Positions 25,714-35,242 are shown, counted from the stretch's first letter. The stretch: 64,000 bases of DNA from Marnyiella aurantia (GCF_014041915.1 NZ_CP059472.1:620001-684000); one strand, 5' to 3'. Translations and numbers: made by a program. Notes: generated by a model from the sequence alone, not told the origin.

Positions 25714-28461
25714 TTATGCGTTGCCCTTATCCATTTCTTTGCCAAACCATTTTCTGATCATATCCGAAAGGCTTTGTTTTAACAAAGGTTTGGTTAAGAA
25801 ATCTGACATTCCGGCTTGCAAACACCTTTCTTTTTCGCCCGGAAGACCGCCGGCCGTGAGTGCAATAATTGGGATTTCAACATCTCTTTCCAGCAGTCTG
25901 ATCTTTTTGGTGGCTTCCAAACCGTTGAGATTGGGCATCTGGATGTCCATTAAAATAAGGTCCGCGTTCTCTTTCCCGTAAAGTTCAACTGCTTCCACCC
26001 CATCTTTGGCTTCGATGATCAAAGCCTGCGGAAGAATATCCTTTAAATAGGTCTTGGTGAGCAGCATATTAATTGTATTATCCTCGGCAATCAGGATTTT
26101 TACTTCGTTCTTCAGGACTTCAGTTTCGACAATCTTGACCTGCTCCGGTTTTTTCTTTTCAGAATTCTTTAAGCCCGCTAAAACCTGATACATCTGCTTC
26201 ATGCGAATCGGTTTGACAAGCCTGTTTTCTATCTCCAGCTCGTCGCACGCCTCCTGTAAATTACCATCATCGGACGAACTGTACAAGACAATATACGGTG
26301 CTGCGTGGGTAGCTTCCGGCATAATTTCTTTCATTTTCCTGATGGTTTCCACACCATCCATGACCGGCATATGATAATCCATAATAATTACATCGAATTC
26401 GGACTTGTCCATGATTAAAAGCAAGGCTTTAAGGCCGCTGTCGCATTCCGTTACTTCGATATTTTTACGTTCCAGCATCCTTTTCAGGATTTTGCGGTTG
26501 TTTTCGTTATCGTCTACCACCAGCACACGCTTGATATCAGTTAAGCTAAGATCATATTCCTCCTGCTCGGTATCAAAATCAATATCGAAGAAAAAATCGC
26601 TGCCCTTTCCCTGCTCGCTTTCCAGCTGTAAAATACTACCGGCCAGTTCCAAAATCTGGTTAGAGATCGTTAGTCCCAGACCTGTACCGCCATATCTTTT
26701 GGTAATAGAACCGTCTTCCTGCGAAAAGGCGTTGAAGATTTCCGCCTGTTTTTCGCGGTTGATTCCGATACCGGTATCGCGGACTCCAAACCGAAACCGT
26801 TTCTTTCCACCGTCCAAATCATCTAAAACCCGAACATATAAAACAATCTCTCCTTCTTCGGTGAATTTTAATGCATTGCTCAGGAGGTTTACGAACACCT
26901 GTTTCAGGCGCAACTCATCCGTCCAGATATATCTGGGGATGGCATCGTCTATATCAATAAGCATTTCCAGCTGCTTTTTGGTATTGCTGTACGCAACCAT
27001 ATTGAAGGATTCTGAAACCAGTTCTTCAATCTCCACTTTATCAAGGTTGAGCTTAAGTTTTTGATTTTCCAATTTTGAGAAGTCTAAAATATCATTGATG
27101 ATGCTGTACAACGACACGCCGGACTGGTTGATAATGTCGAGATACTGCCTCTGTGTATCGTCCAGTTTGGTTTCCAGAAGGAGTTCTGTAAAGCCGATAA
27201 TTCCATTTAAAGGCGTTCTGATCTCATGACTCATGTTGGCCACGAACTCCGATTTCAGCACATACGCTTTTTCGGCAAACTCTTTTGCGGCAACAATTTC
27301 ATTTTCCATTTTTTTTCTTTCAGTGATATCCACTGCATTAGCAATTACCTGTACTTTACCATCCACATCTTCGTCTATCGCACTCATAAAGTGCCAAACT
27401 GCTTTTTCTCCGTTTTTCTTACGGATGGTCATTTCACCTATTGCCTGACCTGAAGTTTTGATCTGGCTCAGATACGCTTTTACATTTTGATGTTTTTCCG
27501 GGATGATGAGATCGTAAAGATTAAGGTGCTTCAACTCTTCTCGTAAATAACCAGAAGCCTTAAGGCCGGCTTCATTTACATCCAAAAGATAACCTTCGTC
27601 ATCATGTATACTGATTATTCCCTGGTTTTTTTCAAAAGGATCACGGTATTTCTGTTCATTTCTTTCGAGTAATTTTTGTTTGGTGGTAAATTCTGTAACG
27701 TCCCTTCCGATGGTGTACACCAATCCGGACTGCAGTTCAGGAGTACAGGTCCATTCTATCCATCTCACCGCTCCGGATTTGATGATGTATCTGTTGGTGA
27801 AGTTCACTAAAGAATCACCCTGTGCCAATGTATTTATTACTTGTAAAGTATTTTTCCTGTCTTCCGGATGAACAAATTCGATAAAACCTCTGCTCATAAA
27901 CTGTTCGTCGCTCCATCCAAGCATTTTCGAAAAGGCCGGATTTAATTTCACGAATTTTCCGTCCAACGAAAAAACGCCCAACAAATCGTTCGAGGTTTCG
28001 AAAAGTGCATCATAACTGTTCAGCTGCTGTTCCTGTTCTTTATAAAAAAACCATTTTGAGGCCTGCCTTACAACCTTTTCAATGATCTGCTGAACTTCGT
28101 CATCAAAGTCTTGCACCTGGTTGGCAAATAAATTCAGATGTCCGGTCATCTTGCCATCAAGACCCGAAACGGGATAACTTCTACGGAATTTAAGATCCGC
28201 ATGTTCAGGCAGATAAACAGAATCGTCATCATTCATTTCAAAATGAGGATTGACGGGATAAATTCTGGTAACAGACGCCTCGGTAGAAGCAAGAATATAA
28301 ACCTGCTCTTCTATGGTAATACTCAAACTGCAATGCTCCATGTTGGTCATTTTAGCGGCCGAAAAAACCAAAAACTCAAAAACATCGGCATATTTTTTCT
28401 CGAACGTATGTAATTTATCAGTCGCGGATTGGTCCGGATTAGTAGAATTGAGGTTGTCCAT
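25714..28461 (-). CDS. hybrid histidine kinase, GAF-PAS-PAS-HK-REC-REC
   Basis: This 915-residue protein has, in order, a GAF-like region (about 20-140), PAS (about 150-260), PAS (about 275-385), HisKA with H412 (FVANMSHEIRTPLNG), an ATPase domain with a G1 box (RDTGIGI) and a G2 box (YGGTGLGL), and two receiver domains. The receivers show VLVVDDNENN with Asp in IIMDYHMP and ILIAEDNTIN with Asp in ILMDIQMP. No transmembrane helix is seen, so it senses inside the cell, possibly through ligand or redox state at GAF/PAS. The downstream kinase starts 48 bases after its stop, so the three signalling genes probably share a transcript. Two terminal receivers usually mean a phosphorelay to a separate partner. 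Confidence 0.93.
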   Translation of the reverse strand: MDNLNSTNPDQSATDKLHTFEKKYADVFEFLVFSAAKMTNMEHCSLSITIEEQVYILASTEASVTRIYPVNPHFEMNDDDSVYLPEHADLKFRRSYPVSGLDGKMTGHLNLFANQVQDFDDEVQQIIEKVVRQASKWFFYKEQEQQLNSYDALFETSNDLLGVFSLDGKFVKLNPAFSKMLGWSDEQFMSRGFIEFVHPEDRKNTLQVINTLAQGDSLVNFTNRYIIKSGAVRWIEWTCTPELQSGLVYTIGRDVTEFTTKQKLLERNEQKYRDPFEKNQGIISIHDDEGYLLDVNEAGLKASGYLREELKHLNLYDLIIPEKHQNVKAYLSQIKTSGQAIGEMTIRKKNGEKAVWHFMSAIDEDVDGKVQVIANAVDITERKKMENEIVAAKEFAEKAYVLKSEFVANMSHEIRTPLNGIIGFTELLLETKLDDTQRQYLDIINQSGVSLYSIINDILDFSKLENQKLKLNLDKVEIEELVSESFNMVAYSNTKKQLEMLIDIDDAIPRYIWTDELRLKQVFVNLLSNALKFTEEGEIVLYVRVLDDLDGGKKRFRFGVRDTGIGINREKQAEIFNAFSQEDGSITKRYGGTGLGLTISNQILELAGSILQLESEQGKGSDFFFDIDFDTEQEEYDLSLTDIKRVLVVDDNENNRKILKRMLERKNIEVTECDSGLKALLLIMDKSEFDVIIMDYHMPVMDGVETIRKMKEIMPEATHAAPYIVLYSSSDDGNLQEACDELEIENRLVKPIRMKQMYQVLAGLKNSEKKKPEQVKIVETEVLKNEVKILIAEDNTINMLLTKTYLKDILPQALIIEAKDGVEAVELYGKENADLILMDIQMPNLNGLEATKKIRLLERDVEIPIIALTAGGLPGEKERCLQAGMSDFLTKPLLKQSLSDMIRKWFGKEMDKGNA

Positions 28462-28489
28462 AAGGAGAAGATATTGTTAGGAAGTGTAC

Positions 28490-29920
28490 TTAAATTGCTG
28501 TAAAACTGTAGTAGACATTGACAGAGTAAGTGCTGCTTTCCTTCCCGACCAAAGTTTGAGCACCTGCGGGTGGAATGGTGTATCTAACATTGAGTTCGCG
28601 GTCCAATACCGGGGTTCCGTTCGTCAGTATTTTTTGCGGGGTTTTGGATAGGGGCACGTTTGCAGAACTTCCCTCCAGCCCAATCTGTAAAATATTGGAG
28701 TTAATGGCGGTCTGAACGCCGCCTTTTTTAAAGTAATTTTCGTCTGACTTTACGTAGAGTTCGAAACTCTCATTGTTGGACAATTTGATTTGTTTTTGAA
28801 TCGTCTGCGACTGCCCATTGGCGTAATGGGCAGCGGTATTAAAGTTGAAATTTACATTTTGTCCGGAACTTGGGATGGTGATCTCAGACCGTGGAAGCAC
28901 CTTTAACTGAACGGCGGTATTTTGCAGGCTGTTTATTGAGTTATCTGTACTTCTGGCACTAAAGTTCAGTTCAAAAGTATACGTTCCGGCTTCAAAAAAG
29001 TGGGTTTTAAGATCTTCTGCAGAAACATAAAGTTCCGGAATGAAACTGTTTCTGTTTCCGGGTATTACATTGAAATTAGCCGCCGAAAAATTCTGAAAAG
29101 TGGACGATAAAGCTTTGGTTGTAAGTGCTGAGCCATTGCTGCCCAATTTAATAGTGGCTATATTTCTGGTTCCCTGGGTTCCTTTGGAGGAAACGAACTG
29201 TATATTGTTTGCAGCAGCTTTCGCCCATAAATTAAAATCAACCGTATGCCCGATTTCGGCATTACCTAAATTTCCCAAAACCCGCGTGCCTGTAATCCGG
29301 TAGTCATTCAGAGAAGATATTTCAATATACTTTGTGGGAGAGGCTGTTAGCCATCGGACGGAGGCCGGAATAACTAAAACAGTTCTGAAATTACGCGGTG
29401 TAAAATCATAATTCTGAGTAATATTCATGGAGTAATTACCCGCCTGAAATGCGTTCGCAGCAAACTGAGCTGCAGGAATCTTGAACGTGAAATTAATATT
29501 TCCGCGGTTAAATCCGCCGCCAAGTACCGATGACGGCGGCTCAAACCATCTTACCGCCCCTGTACTAAAGGACTGAAACCCCGGTAAATAACCCAAATAT
29601 CCAGTAGATGGCATTTGACCGCCCATACTTTCCAGCTGCCAAAGAAGAACAGTATTGGGTAAGGTCAATGAGGAAGATGACTGAATAAAATTTGCACCTG
29701 ACGTAGAGGTAAATGTAGGACTTACCGGACCTAATCCAAAAAAAGCATAATCCCAGTTTGTTCTGCTTGTGTTCATTACAGTTGTGGGCAATGAAGTAAA
29801 TTCAGACCTGTTAAAAATATTATCCTCAGGAATTGATAGGTACACATCCTGCGCTTTCGTCACTGTTGACCCGCAGCAGATGGTAAAGATCACTATTATA
29901 AAACCCCTGATTGCTTTCAT
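28490..29920 (-). CDS. secreted two-domain protein, putative pilus tip subunit
   Basis: This 476-residue protein has a signal peptide (MKAIRGFIIVIFTICCGST, cut near residue 23). The N-terminal half (about 25-335) is beta-rich and Ser/Asn-rich and looks like a binding domain. The C-terminal 140 residues repeat the pilin pattern found in the four small subunits: a strand FNFNTAAHYANG (pilins: FNYATAADYN), then LSNNESFELYVKSDENYF, then YTIPPAGAQ before G-K and an ending ...VYYSFTAI (pilins: YTIPAA, ...YTATAL). A lectin-plus-pilin layout is how chaperone-usher tip adhesins are built. It is the last gene of the chaperone-usher operon, 10 bases after the barrel gene. The ligand is unknown. Confidence 0.75.
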   Translation of the reverse strand: MKAIRGFIIVIFTICCGSTVTKAQDVYLSIPEDNIFNRSEFTSLPTTVMNTSRTNWDYAFFGLGPVSPTFTSTSGANFIQSSSSLTLPNTVLLWQLESMGGQMPSTGYLGYLPGFQSFSTGAVRWFEPPSSVLGGGFNRGNINFTFKIPAAQFAANAFQAGNYSMNITQNYDFTPRNFRTVLVIPASVRWLTASPTKYIEISSLNDYRITGTRVLGNLGNAEIGHTVDFNLWAKAAANNIQFVSSKGTQGTRNIATIKLGSNGSALTTKALSSTFQNFSAANFNVIPGNRNSFIPELYVSAEDLKTHFFEAGTYTFELNFSARSTDNSINSLQNTAVQLKVLPRSEITIPSSGQNVNFNFNTAAHYANGQSQTIQKQIKLSNNESFELYVKSDENYFKKGGVQTAINSNILQIGLEGSSANVPLSKTPQKILTNGTPVLDRELNVRYTIPPAGAQTLVGKESSTYSVNVYYSFTAI

Positions 29921-29930
29921 ATCTCTAAAA

Positions 29931-32738
29931 TTAAAACTTTTTCACCTTTATGGTGGTGTCTTTCTTCTTATATTCAAAAACCACGGTATCTGTAAAACCT
30001 TCTTTGGTTACCTGAACAGTTTGTACAGGCTGCGTGTAGCTGTATTTGTCATTTTCGATATAAACTTCGTATTTTCCGTCTTTCAGGAAGAATTCAAACT
30101 CATTATTCTGGTTTACAACAGAGGTATGTACCGTGCCGTCCTCACTTTTCGCATACACCACGATACCTGTTACATCAGTCTCCAAAACATCGTAAGCCTG
30201 CCTAATCTCTGTCAGTTTACCAGTCAGCCTGATGTTTTTCACCAAACCTACTTTACGGTTAATATTGCTGCTTACCATCATTACAGGATCCATCATAAGG
30301 CGGGCACCGGCGCTCTCGTTTACCTTAAGTATGTAAGTGCCTTGGGGCACATTCTGGAACACCACTTTTCCGTTTTTATCTGTCATTGCCACAAAACTGT
30401 CCAGTTTCACAATTTCACCGGCAAGTACCGGTTCGCCTGCTTCCAGAAGCCCGTTATAGTTTTTATCCTCAAACAACTGGACAGTTACTTTATGATTTCC
30501 AGGAGCGGTGGCTGAGGCAAAATATTTTTTGATTCCAACACGGTACTGGTAATAACTGCCGCTGCTTCCAAAAGCCGCATTGGATTTATAACCCGAAAAA
30601 TTAAAATAACCTGTAGACGACCAAGAAGGTGAAATTTTATATTCCAGATTTCCGGTTACATTGCTGTTCAGGTTTTTATAAAGTTCAGAATAAGAGGTGC
30701 CGGCCGAAAATGATCCAATAAGATCATTACCAAGCATCTGAAAATTATAGGAGGCATATACGTTGTAATTGGCAAAATTACGGTCCACATCGTAAAAGGA
30801 ATTCAGATCAAAGACATTGGTGGCGTTCCACTGCGCGGTTCCGTTCAATGAAAAGGATTTATACCTGTACGATAACGTCGTTTTAAGACTGTTGAACCAA
30901 TCGGGATTTTCGTTCTCTTTCGAGTAGGAATATTCTGCGGTCAGATTTAATCCGTGCGCACCTAATGCAGTACCGATATTTGTTTCCAAACGGTAAGAAA
31001 AGAGCTCCTGCGAATTGTAAAAATTGGCTGTTTTCTGTCTTTCGACCTTAGGAGCTATCAGGAAATTCCAATCCTTAAGAGAAACCTGGTAACCTGTTCC
31101 TAAAGCTTCGGTACTGTTGAAGTAATAGCGGACATTTTCGGCATTTCCGGCTTGAACAGGTGCACTCTGAAAGCTCAGAAATTCCGGGTCCACCTGCGAG
31201 TTCTGATATTGTACAAAGGCGCGCTGCGAGTCTGTAACCCGGAGACCAACACGCTGGTTTGAGAAAAATGACCCACGCTTAAGGCCTGCATAACTTTTTG
31301 TGGCAAATGAATTATCCGACTGAATATCCCATTTTCCCAGTGTGCCACTGTAATTAAATCCCATGGAAGCACCGGCATTTTCGTCTTTGTTGGTTAGGCC
31401 TTTTTCGTGGCTTAAGCCCGCCTCCACCCGTACACTTTGTTTTTCAGTAATTAAAAAAGAGGAAACCGCATTGGCTACCTGTGTGTCTACACCAAAGCGC
31501 GGATCATGGTCGAATATATAGGAAGCTTTACCATTGAATGTTTTACCGTTTCCAAAACTATACTTTGCACCTGCCATTTTAGAGCCTTCTGCCTGCTGGA
31601 AGTAATTACCATAAAGGTTAAAGTTATTCTCCACAGCCAAAATCTCCACCTGACCGGTTGTTCCGAGCCTGGTTGAAATTTTGCCACCGCGGCCATAAAC
31701 GGCATAATCGTAATCGTTGCCATTAATGTTTCCCACACGCAGAACCGTATTTTTTCTCTCAACTTCCAGCCAGGTATCATAGAGGTTATAACGTCCTTCT
31801 TCAAGAAAATAATCTGCCCCCAGATTCAGCCGTGCGCTCATATTTGGAGCTACCGCAAACGCTGTGTTTCCGCGTAGCTGAAGATAATTGAAACCTGAAC
31901 TGTTTTCGTTGTAACCCACTTCGGCAAAATTACTTCCGCTCACGGTTTCGTTTCCGCGTGCAATCTGTCTGTTGTTTGACAAAATTACAAGATGAACAGT
32001 ATTGCTGCCCACGATTTCATTATCGGCAAGATCGGTTGCTACCGCATTAATGTTGAATTCCGGGAAAAGTGTATTCTGTTTTCTTACCGCGATTCTGATT
32101 TCAACCATCTGCTTTTCAAGACCTTCCAGAGATAACGTTTGCTGTGCAGGTATCATCTCCAGGCCATCGGGAATGGATTGCAGATCGATTTTAACGGTCC
32201 GTTTACTGTAACCCTGATTTTCCACATATAGCCGAATGGAAGAGTGTGGCTCGGCAGGATTGATGAAATTCTCGTAAGAAGCCGTGTAAACCGCGATGTT
32301 TTTGTTTTCGTCTTTTTTAACAAAGAAAGAAGCACTCTCAGTTTGGGCGTACGTTGAAGCAGTATAAGAAATATTGAACCTGATCTCATTGGATCTCAGT
32401 TTCATGAATTCCAGATTGGCAATGAGTTTTACCGGCAGACGTTTGGACTGACCGGCACCCAGAGTAAAATCACTTTTAGGATATAACAGCAAACCCGGAT
32501 ATTTTTCCTGAGGCATTATATTCTGAATGGTAATCTCTTCAGAACTGTTATTCTGAATAACCAGAAAATTGGTAAAAGTGGAACCTTTCTCCACTGTTAC
32601 GGTCTCATTTTCAAAATGAATTTCCACCACCTTCTTTTCCTGCGCAAAGGCGAAAGAAAAGTTCAGAAGAACAAAGGCCAAGAAAAAGGCTGCTCTTCTA
32701 AGGACCGAAGCTGGTATCTCATTTTGTGGTCTCAACAC
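29931..32738 (-). CDS. usher-like outer-membrane barrel with beta domains at both ends
   Basis: This 935-residue protein has an N-terminal signal (about residues 1-33). Two Ig-like beta domains follow (about 35-250). A long region of alternating beta strands with many aromatic-ending strands (about 265-745) reads as a large outer-membrane barrel. C-terminal beta domains close it, one SdrB/carboxypeptidase-regulatory-like (FEDKNYNGLLEAGEP, then GKVVFQNVPQGTYIL) and a final related domain. The plan (periplasmic domain, barrel, periplasmic domains) parallels an usher, though the sequence is not a classical FimD type. It lies six bases after the chaperone gene and before the tip gene, exactly where an usher would be. 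The function is inferred from position and layout. Confidence 0.7.
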   Translation of the reverse strand: MLRPQNEIPASVLRRAAFFLAFVLLNFSFAFAQEKKVVEIHFENETVTVEKGSTFTNFLVIQNNSSEEITIQNIMPQEKYPGLLLYPKSDFTLGAGQSKRLPVKLIANLEFMKLRSNEIRFNISYTASTYAQTESASFFVKKDENKNIAVYTASYENFINPAEPHSSIRLYVENQGYSKRTVKIDLQSIPDGLEMIPAQQTLSLEGLEKQMVEIRIAVRKQNTLFPEFNINAVATDLADNEIVGSNTVHLVILSNNRQIARGNETVSGSNFAEVGYNENSSGFNYLQLRGNTAFAVAPNMSARLNLGADYFLEEGRYNLYDTWLEVERKNTVLRVGNINGNDYDYAVYGRGGKISTRLGTTGQVEILAVENNFNLYGNYFQQAEGSKMAGAKYSFGNGKTFNGKASYIFDHDPRFGVDTQVANAVSSFLITEKQSVRVEAGLSHEKGLTNKDENAGASMGFNYSGTLGKWDIQSDNSFATKSYAGLKRGSFFSNQRVGLRVTDSQRAFVQYQNSQVDPEFLSFQSAPVQAGNAENVRYYFNSTEALGTGYQVSLKDWNFLIAPKVERQKTANFYNSQELFSYRLETNIGTALGAHGLNLTAEYSYSKENENPDWFNSLKTTLSYRYKSFSLNGTAQWNATNVFDLNSFYDVDRNFANYNVYASYNFQMLGNDLIGSFSAGTSYSELYKNLNSNVTGNLEYKISPSWSSTGYFNFSGYKSNAAFGSSGSYYQYRVGIKKYFASATAPGNHKVTVQLFEDKNYNGLLEAGEPVLAGEIVKLDSFVAMTDKNGKVVFQNVPQGTYILKVNESAGARLMMDPVMMVSSNINRKVGLVKNIRLTGKLTEIRQAYDVLETDVTGIVVYAKSEDGTVHTSVVNQNNEFEFFLKDGKYEVYIENDKYSYTQPVQTVQVTKEGFTDTVVFEYKKKDTTIKVKKF

Positions 32739-32744
32739 GTGATT

Positions 32745-33545
32745 TTAGAATTTAAAGTTTTTTTCGCCTACACGTAAATCATTGGAGCCTGCCATTTTAA
32801 TGATGGCTACGCCCAGGAAGTTTCCTGAAATATTCTCTGGCAAAGAAAACTTAACCAGCTGATTGGTATTTGGCAGCATGGAGATTGAAATGGCAGGTAG
32901 TTTTATTTCCTTACCGGTGTCAGTGTCGGTCAGTTCAAATTCCACCGTGGCATCGTTAATTGTGTTTCCGTCATTCTGAATGCTTACGGCTACCTTTCTG
33001 CCTGCTGAATTATCAGTACTAACCTCTGCAATATTGGTAATATCCAGACTTTTTACGCTGTTTCCCGGTGGCGTATAAAAGATATGAAGTCCCACTTCAA
33101 ATAAGGTAATGATACCAATTCCGTTCTGAACACGTGCCTGATCGGCCTGCTGAGGAAGCTGAGTAAAAAATAACATGCTGTTGGTAACCGACTTTGGCGC
33201 GTTAGCCGGAATCTGCATGGTTACAGTAATCTCCTTTTTGGCTCCCGCGGGAACTGTTACGGAGTTCTCGAGTGTGGAAACCCAGGCAGCATTTGAAATT
33301 TTTGAACTGCCTGCCTCAAGATAAACTTTATTGCCGTCTTCTTCCCTAACCCAATCTTTATAATTGAGGTTAAAAACATAGTCCTTATCCGAACTGTTGT
33401 GAAGCGTAACCGTTTGTGTTACTTTTTCCCCGGGATTACCTGTGAAAAACAGACGCGTAGGCGACATAGAGATACTCTGTGCCAAAAGTGACGAGGTACC
33501 TGCGAGGATAAGGAAGAAAGTGAAAAGGTGAATAAACTTGCGCAT
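32745..33545 (-). CDS. PapD-like periplasmic chaperone
   Basis: This 266-residue protein, from the ATG at 33545 (MRKFIHLFTFF), has a signal peptide ending near LLAQS. Two beta-sandwich domains follow. The first begins SISMSPTRLFFTG and continues TQTVTLHNSSDKDYVFNLNYKDW, which is the start and strand pattern of pilus chaperones (cf. PapD-type N-domains). Conserved elements also include VTMQIPANAP and a second domain with VSIQNDGNTINDATVEF. It would cap pilin subunits in the periplasm. The frame opens ten codons earlier, but the inner Met fits the signal peptide. It is preceded by a promoter/operator module that is also found before three pilin genes, and followed by the usher-like gene. Confidence 0.75.
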   Translation of the reverse strand: MRKFIHLFTFFLILAGTSSLLAQSISMSPTRLFFTGNPGEKVTQTVTLHNSSDKDYVFNLNYKDWVREEDGNKVYLEAGSSKISNAAWVSTLENSVTVPAGAKKEITVTMQIPANAPKSVTNSMLFFTQLPQQADQARVQNGIGIITLFEVGLHIFYTPPGNSVKSLDITNIAEVSTDNSAGRKVAVSIQNDGNTINDATVEFELTDTDTGKEIKLPAISISMLPNTNQLVKFSLPENISGNFLGVAIIKMAGSNDLRVGEKNFKF

Positions 33546-33614
33546 GATAATTTTGTTAAAATAAAGAATTGCCAAAACTACTGAAACCTAAATAAAAGTC
33601 CTCTTTGAACACTG

Positions 33615-33683
33615 CAAATTTACAGCGGTCAACAAAGTTTGTTTGTAGTGCAAATTGGAAGTGATTGTAGTAAAATAACTACA
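33615..33683 (-). promoter_or_regulatory. promoter/operator module before the chaperone-usher operon
   Basis: Read on the minus strand, TGTAGT-(6)-ACTACA (33666-33683) is followed by 16 bases, another ACTACA (33644-33649), then 21 bases, then the -7 box TAAATTTG (33615-33622). This spacing is identical in the other three modules. The palindrome plus a direct half-site 22 bases away looks like an activator site reaching the -35 region. Confidence 0.65.
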
Positions 33684-33691
33684 CGACTTTT

Positions 33692-33727
33692 AAAAAGAAA
33701 AACCCTCAGCACCTAACATGCTGAGGG
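33692..33727 (-). terminator. terminator of pilin A
   Basis: CCCTCAGCA pairs perfectly with TGCTGAGGG around a seven-base loop, with a T-rich run after it on the minus strand. It begins 20 bases after the pilin A stop. Confidence 0.85.
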
Positions 33728-33747
33728 CTTGTGTCAGTTGACTTTAA

Positions 33748-34299
33748 TTACAAAGCAGTGGCAGTATAAGTAACAGTTTGCGTATAAGTTCCGGCCGGTT
33801 TACCCAGGATCTTGGCAGATGATGACTGCGCTGCAGGAATCGTATAATCCAGGTTCAGTGTTAAGGCACTTCCAAGTGGAGCATTTGTAACTAAATTCTG
33901 GTCTGATGAAGACAAAACTACAGCACTTTTTGTTCCGCCCATGGTTCCGGCATTGCTGGCAGCTTTAATTGTTAAAACATCTACTGGGATGATGTTGGTT
34001 GCAGTGGTGCCGTGAACGAAATTCGCGCCACCGGCTTTTACTTTCACATTAAAGGGCTTAGTTGAAGTTATTTTCAAAGCGTTTGCCTGAGGAACTGTTT
34101 TCTCTGAATTGTAATCCGCAGCAGTAGCATAATTAAATGCAACCACACCCGTAATTGCAGTACTTCCCGCGTCGATAGAGATCACATCACTTAGGGTAAT
34201 ATTTACAGTTGTAGTAGCGGTAGAATTCTGCGCCTGAACATTAGTTCCTAATACGATGGCTCCGAAAGTTAAGGCTGCAATTGCGAATTGATTTTTCAT
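33748..34299 (-). CDS. secreted pilin-like subunit A
   Basis: This 183-residue protein has a signal peptide ending VQAQN (cut after about residue 23), leaving a Cys-free beta-rich mature chain of about 160 residues. Shared family motifs are DVISIDAGSTAI, FNYATAADYNS, PFNVKVKAGGANF, VLTIKAASN, PLGSALTLNLDYTIPAA and a final YTQTVTYTATAL. The repeated, similarly sized neighbours and the adjacent chaperone and usher-like genes make a major or minor pilus subunit the best reading. The strong Thr/Ala content and lack of Cys match CS1/alpha-type fimbrial subunits better than type 1 pilins. It lies on the unit closest to the chaperone and has its own promoter module (34356-34424) and terminator. Confidence 0.75.
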   Translation of the reverse strand: MKNQFAIAALTFGAIVLGTNVQAQNSTATTTVNITLSDVISIDAGSTAITGVVAFNYATAADYNSEKTVPQANALKITSTKPFNVKVKAGGANFVHGTTATNIIPVDVLTIKAASNAGTMGGTKSAVVLSSSDQNLVTNAPLGSALTLNLDYTIPAAQSSSAKILGKPAGTYTQTVTYTATAL

Positions 34300-34355
34300 G
34301 ATATTTTTAATTTTTATTTGTTACTGTTTGTTTAGTTGTCCTCTTTTGAACACTG

Positions 34356-34424
34356 CAAATTTACAGCGGCTTTAAAAGTTTCTTTGTAGTGCAAATTGGA
34401 AGTTGATGTAGTAAAATAACTACA
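34356..34424 (-). promoter_or_regulatory. promoter/operator module before pilin A
   Basis: TGTAGT-(6)-ACTACA at 34407-34424, half-site at 34385-34390, TAAATTTG at 34356-34363, with the same 16- and 21-base spacers as the other modules. It is 741 bases from the chaperone module and 743 from the next. Confidence 0.65.
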
Positions 34425-34442
34425 TGGCTTATTTATCCAATT

Positions 34443-34471
34443 AAAAACCCTCAACATTTGCATGCTGAGGG
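34443..34471 (-). terminator. terminator of pilin B
   Basis: CCCTCAACAT pairs with ATGCTGAGGG with one mismatch, with a run of A on the plus strand (T on the transcript). It lies 25 bases after the pilin B stop. Confidence 0.75.
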
Positions 34472-34496
34472 CGTAAAATGCTGTTGATTAGTGTGC

Positions 34497-35042
34497 TTAC
34501 TTAGCGGTCGCAGTATAAATTACTGTTTGTGTATAAGTTCCCGCGGGTTTTCCCAGAATGTCAGCTGAAGACGATTTCGCTGCAGGAATGGTATAATCCA
34601 GGTTCAACGTTAATGCGCTTCCAAGTGGAGCATCTGCCACTAAAGTCTGGTCGGCTGTAGATAAGTTAACATCAGATTTTGTTCCACCCATTGAACCGGG
34701 AGCTGCAGCGGCTTTGATTGTCAAAACATTAACCGGAATTTTATTGGTTCCATTTAGAAAATCTGCACCACCTGCTTTTACTTTTACATCAAATGCCTTC
34801 GTTGAAGTTACTTTCAAAGCGTTCGCCTGAGCCACAGTTTGTACGGTGTTATAATCCGCTGCGGTAGCATAGTTAAAGGCAATTGCACCATCAATTGCAG
34901 TACTTCCTGCGTCGATAGAGATAACATCGCCCAGGGTAATTTTTGCGGTTGTAGTAGCATTATGGTTTTGAGCCTGAACAGTGTTGGTTCCTAATACGAT
35001 TGCTCCGAATGTTAAGACTGCGATTGCAAATGAATTTTTCAT
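34497..35042 (-). CDS. secreted pilin-like subunit B
   Basis: This 181-residue protein has the same design as A: a signal peptide ending VQAQN and a mature chain with DVISIDAGSTAIDG, FNYATAADYNT, AFDVKVKAGGADF, LGSALTLNLDYTIPAAKSS and a YTATAK ending. A and B are the two most alike in the central part, with differences concentrated in loops and near residues 105-130. The final Lys replaces the usual Leu; whether this affects donor-strand-like assembly is unknown. It is preceded by a full promoter module (35099-35167) and followed by its own terminator, so it is transcribed alone. No sign of frame loss. Confidence 0.75.
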   Translation of the reverse strand: MKNSFAIAVLTFGAIVLGTNTVQAQNHNATTTAKITLGDVISIDAGSTAIDGAIAFNYATAADYNTVQTVAQANALKVTSTKAFDVKVKAGGADFLNGTNKIPVNVLTIKAAAAPGSMGGTKSDVNLSTADQTLVADAPLGSALTLNLDYTIPAAKSSSADILGKPAGTYTQTVIYTATAK

Positions 35043-35098
35043 AATATTTTTAATTTTGATTTTGTTACTGTTTGTTTAGTTGTTCTCTCTTGATACTG

Positions 35099-35167
35099 CA
35101 AATTTACAGCGGCGATCAAAGCTTCTTTGTAGTGGAAATTGGAAGTTGATGTAGTAAAATAACTACA
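35099..35167 (-). promoter_or_regulatory. promoter/operator module before pilin B
   Basis: Palindrome at 35150-35167, half-site at 35128-35133, TAAATTTG at 35099-35106. Spacers match the other copies. Confidence 0.65.
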
Positions 35168-35191
35168 GATTCGGTACTCGCTTAAAAAATA

Positions 35192-35221
35192 AGCCCTCTA
35201 CATTATAAAGTATCAAGGGCT
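35192..35221 (-). terminator. weak terminator of pilin C
   Basis: AGCCCT pairs with AGGGCT, with two further mismatched pairs inward. It is weaker than the hairpins of A, B and D but in the same position, followed by a T-rich stretch on the transcript strand. Confidence 0.55.
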
Positions 35222-35242
35222 CATATAAATATTGGTGCTTAA

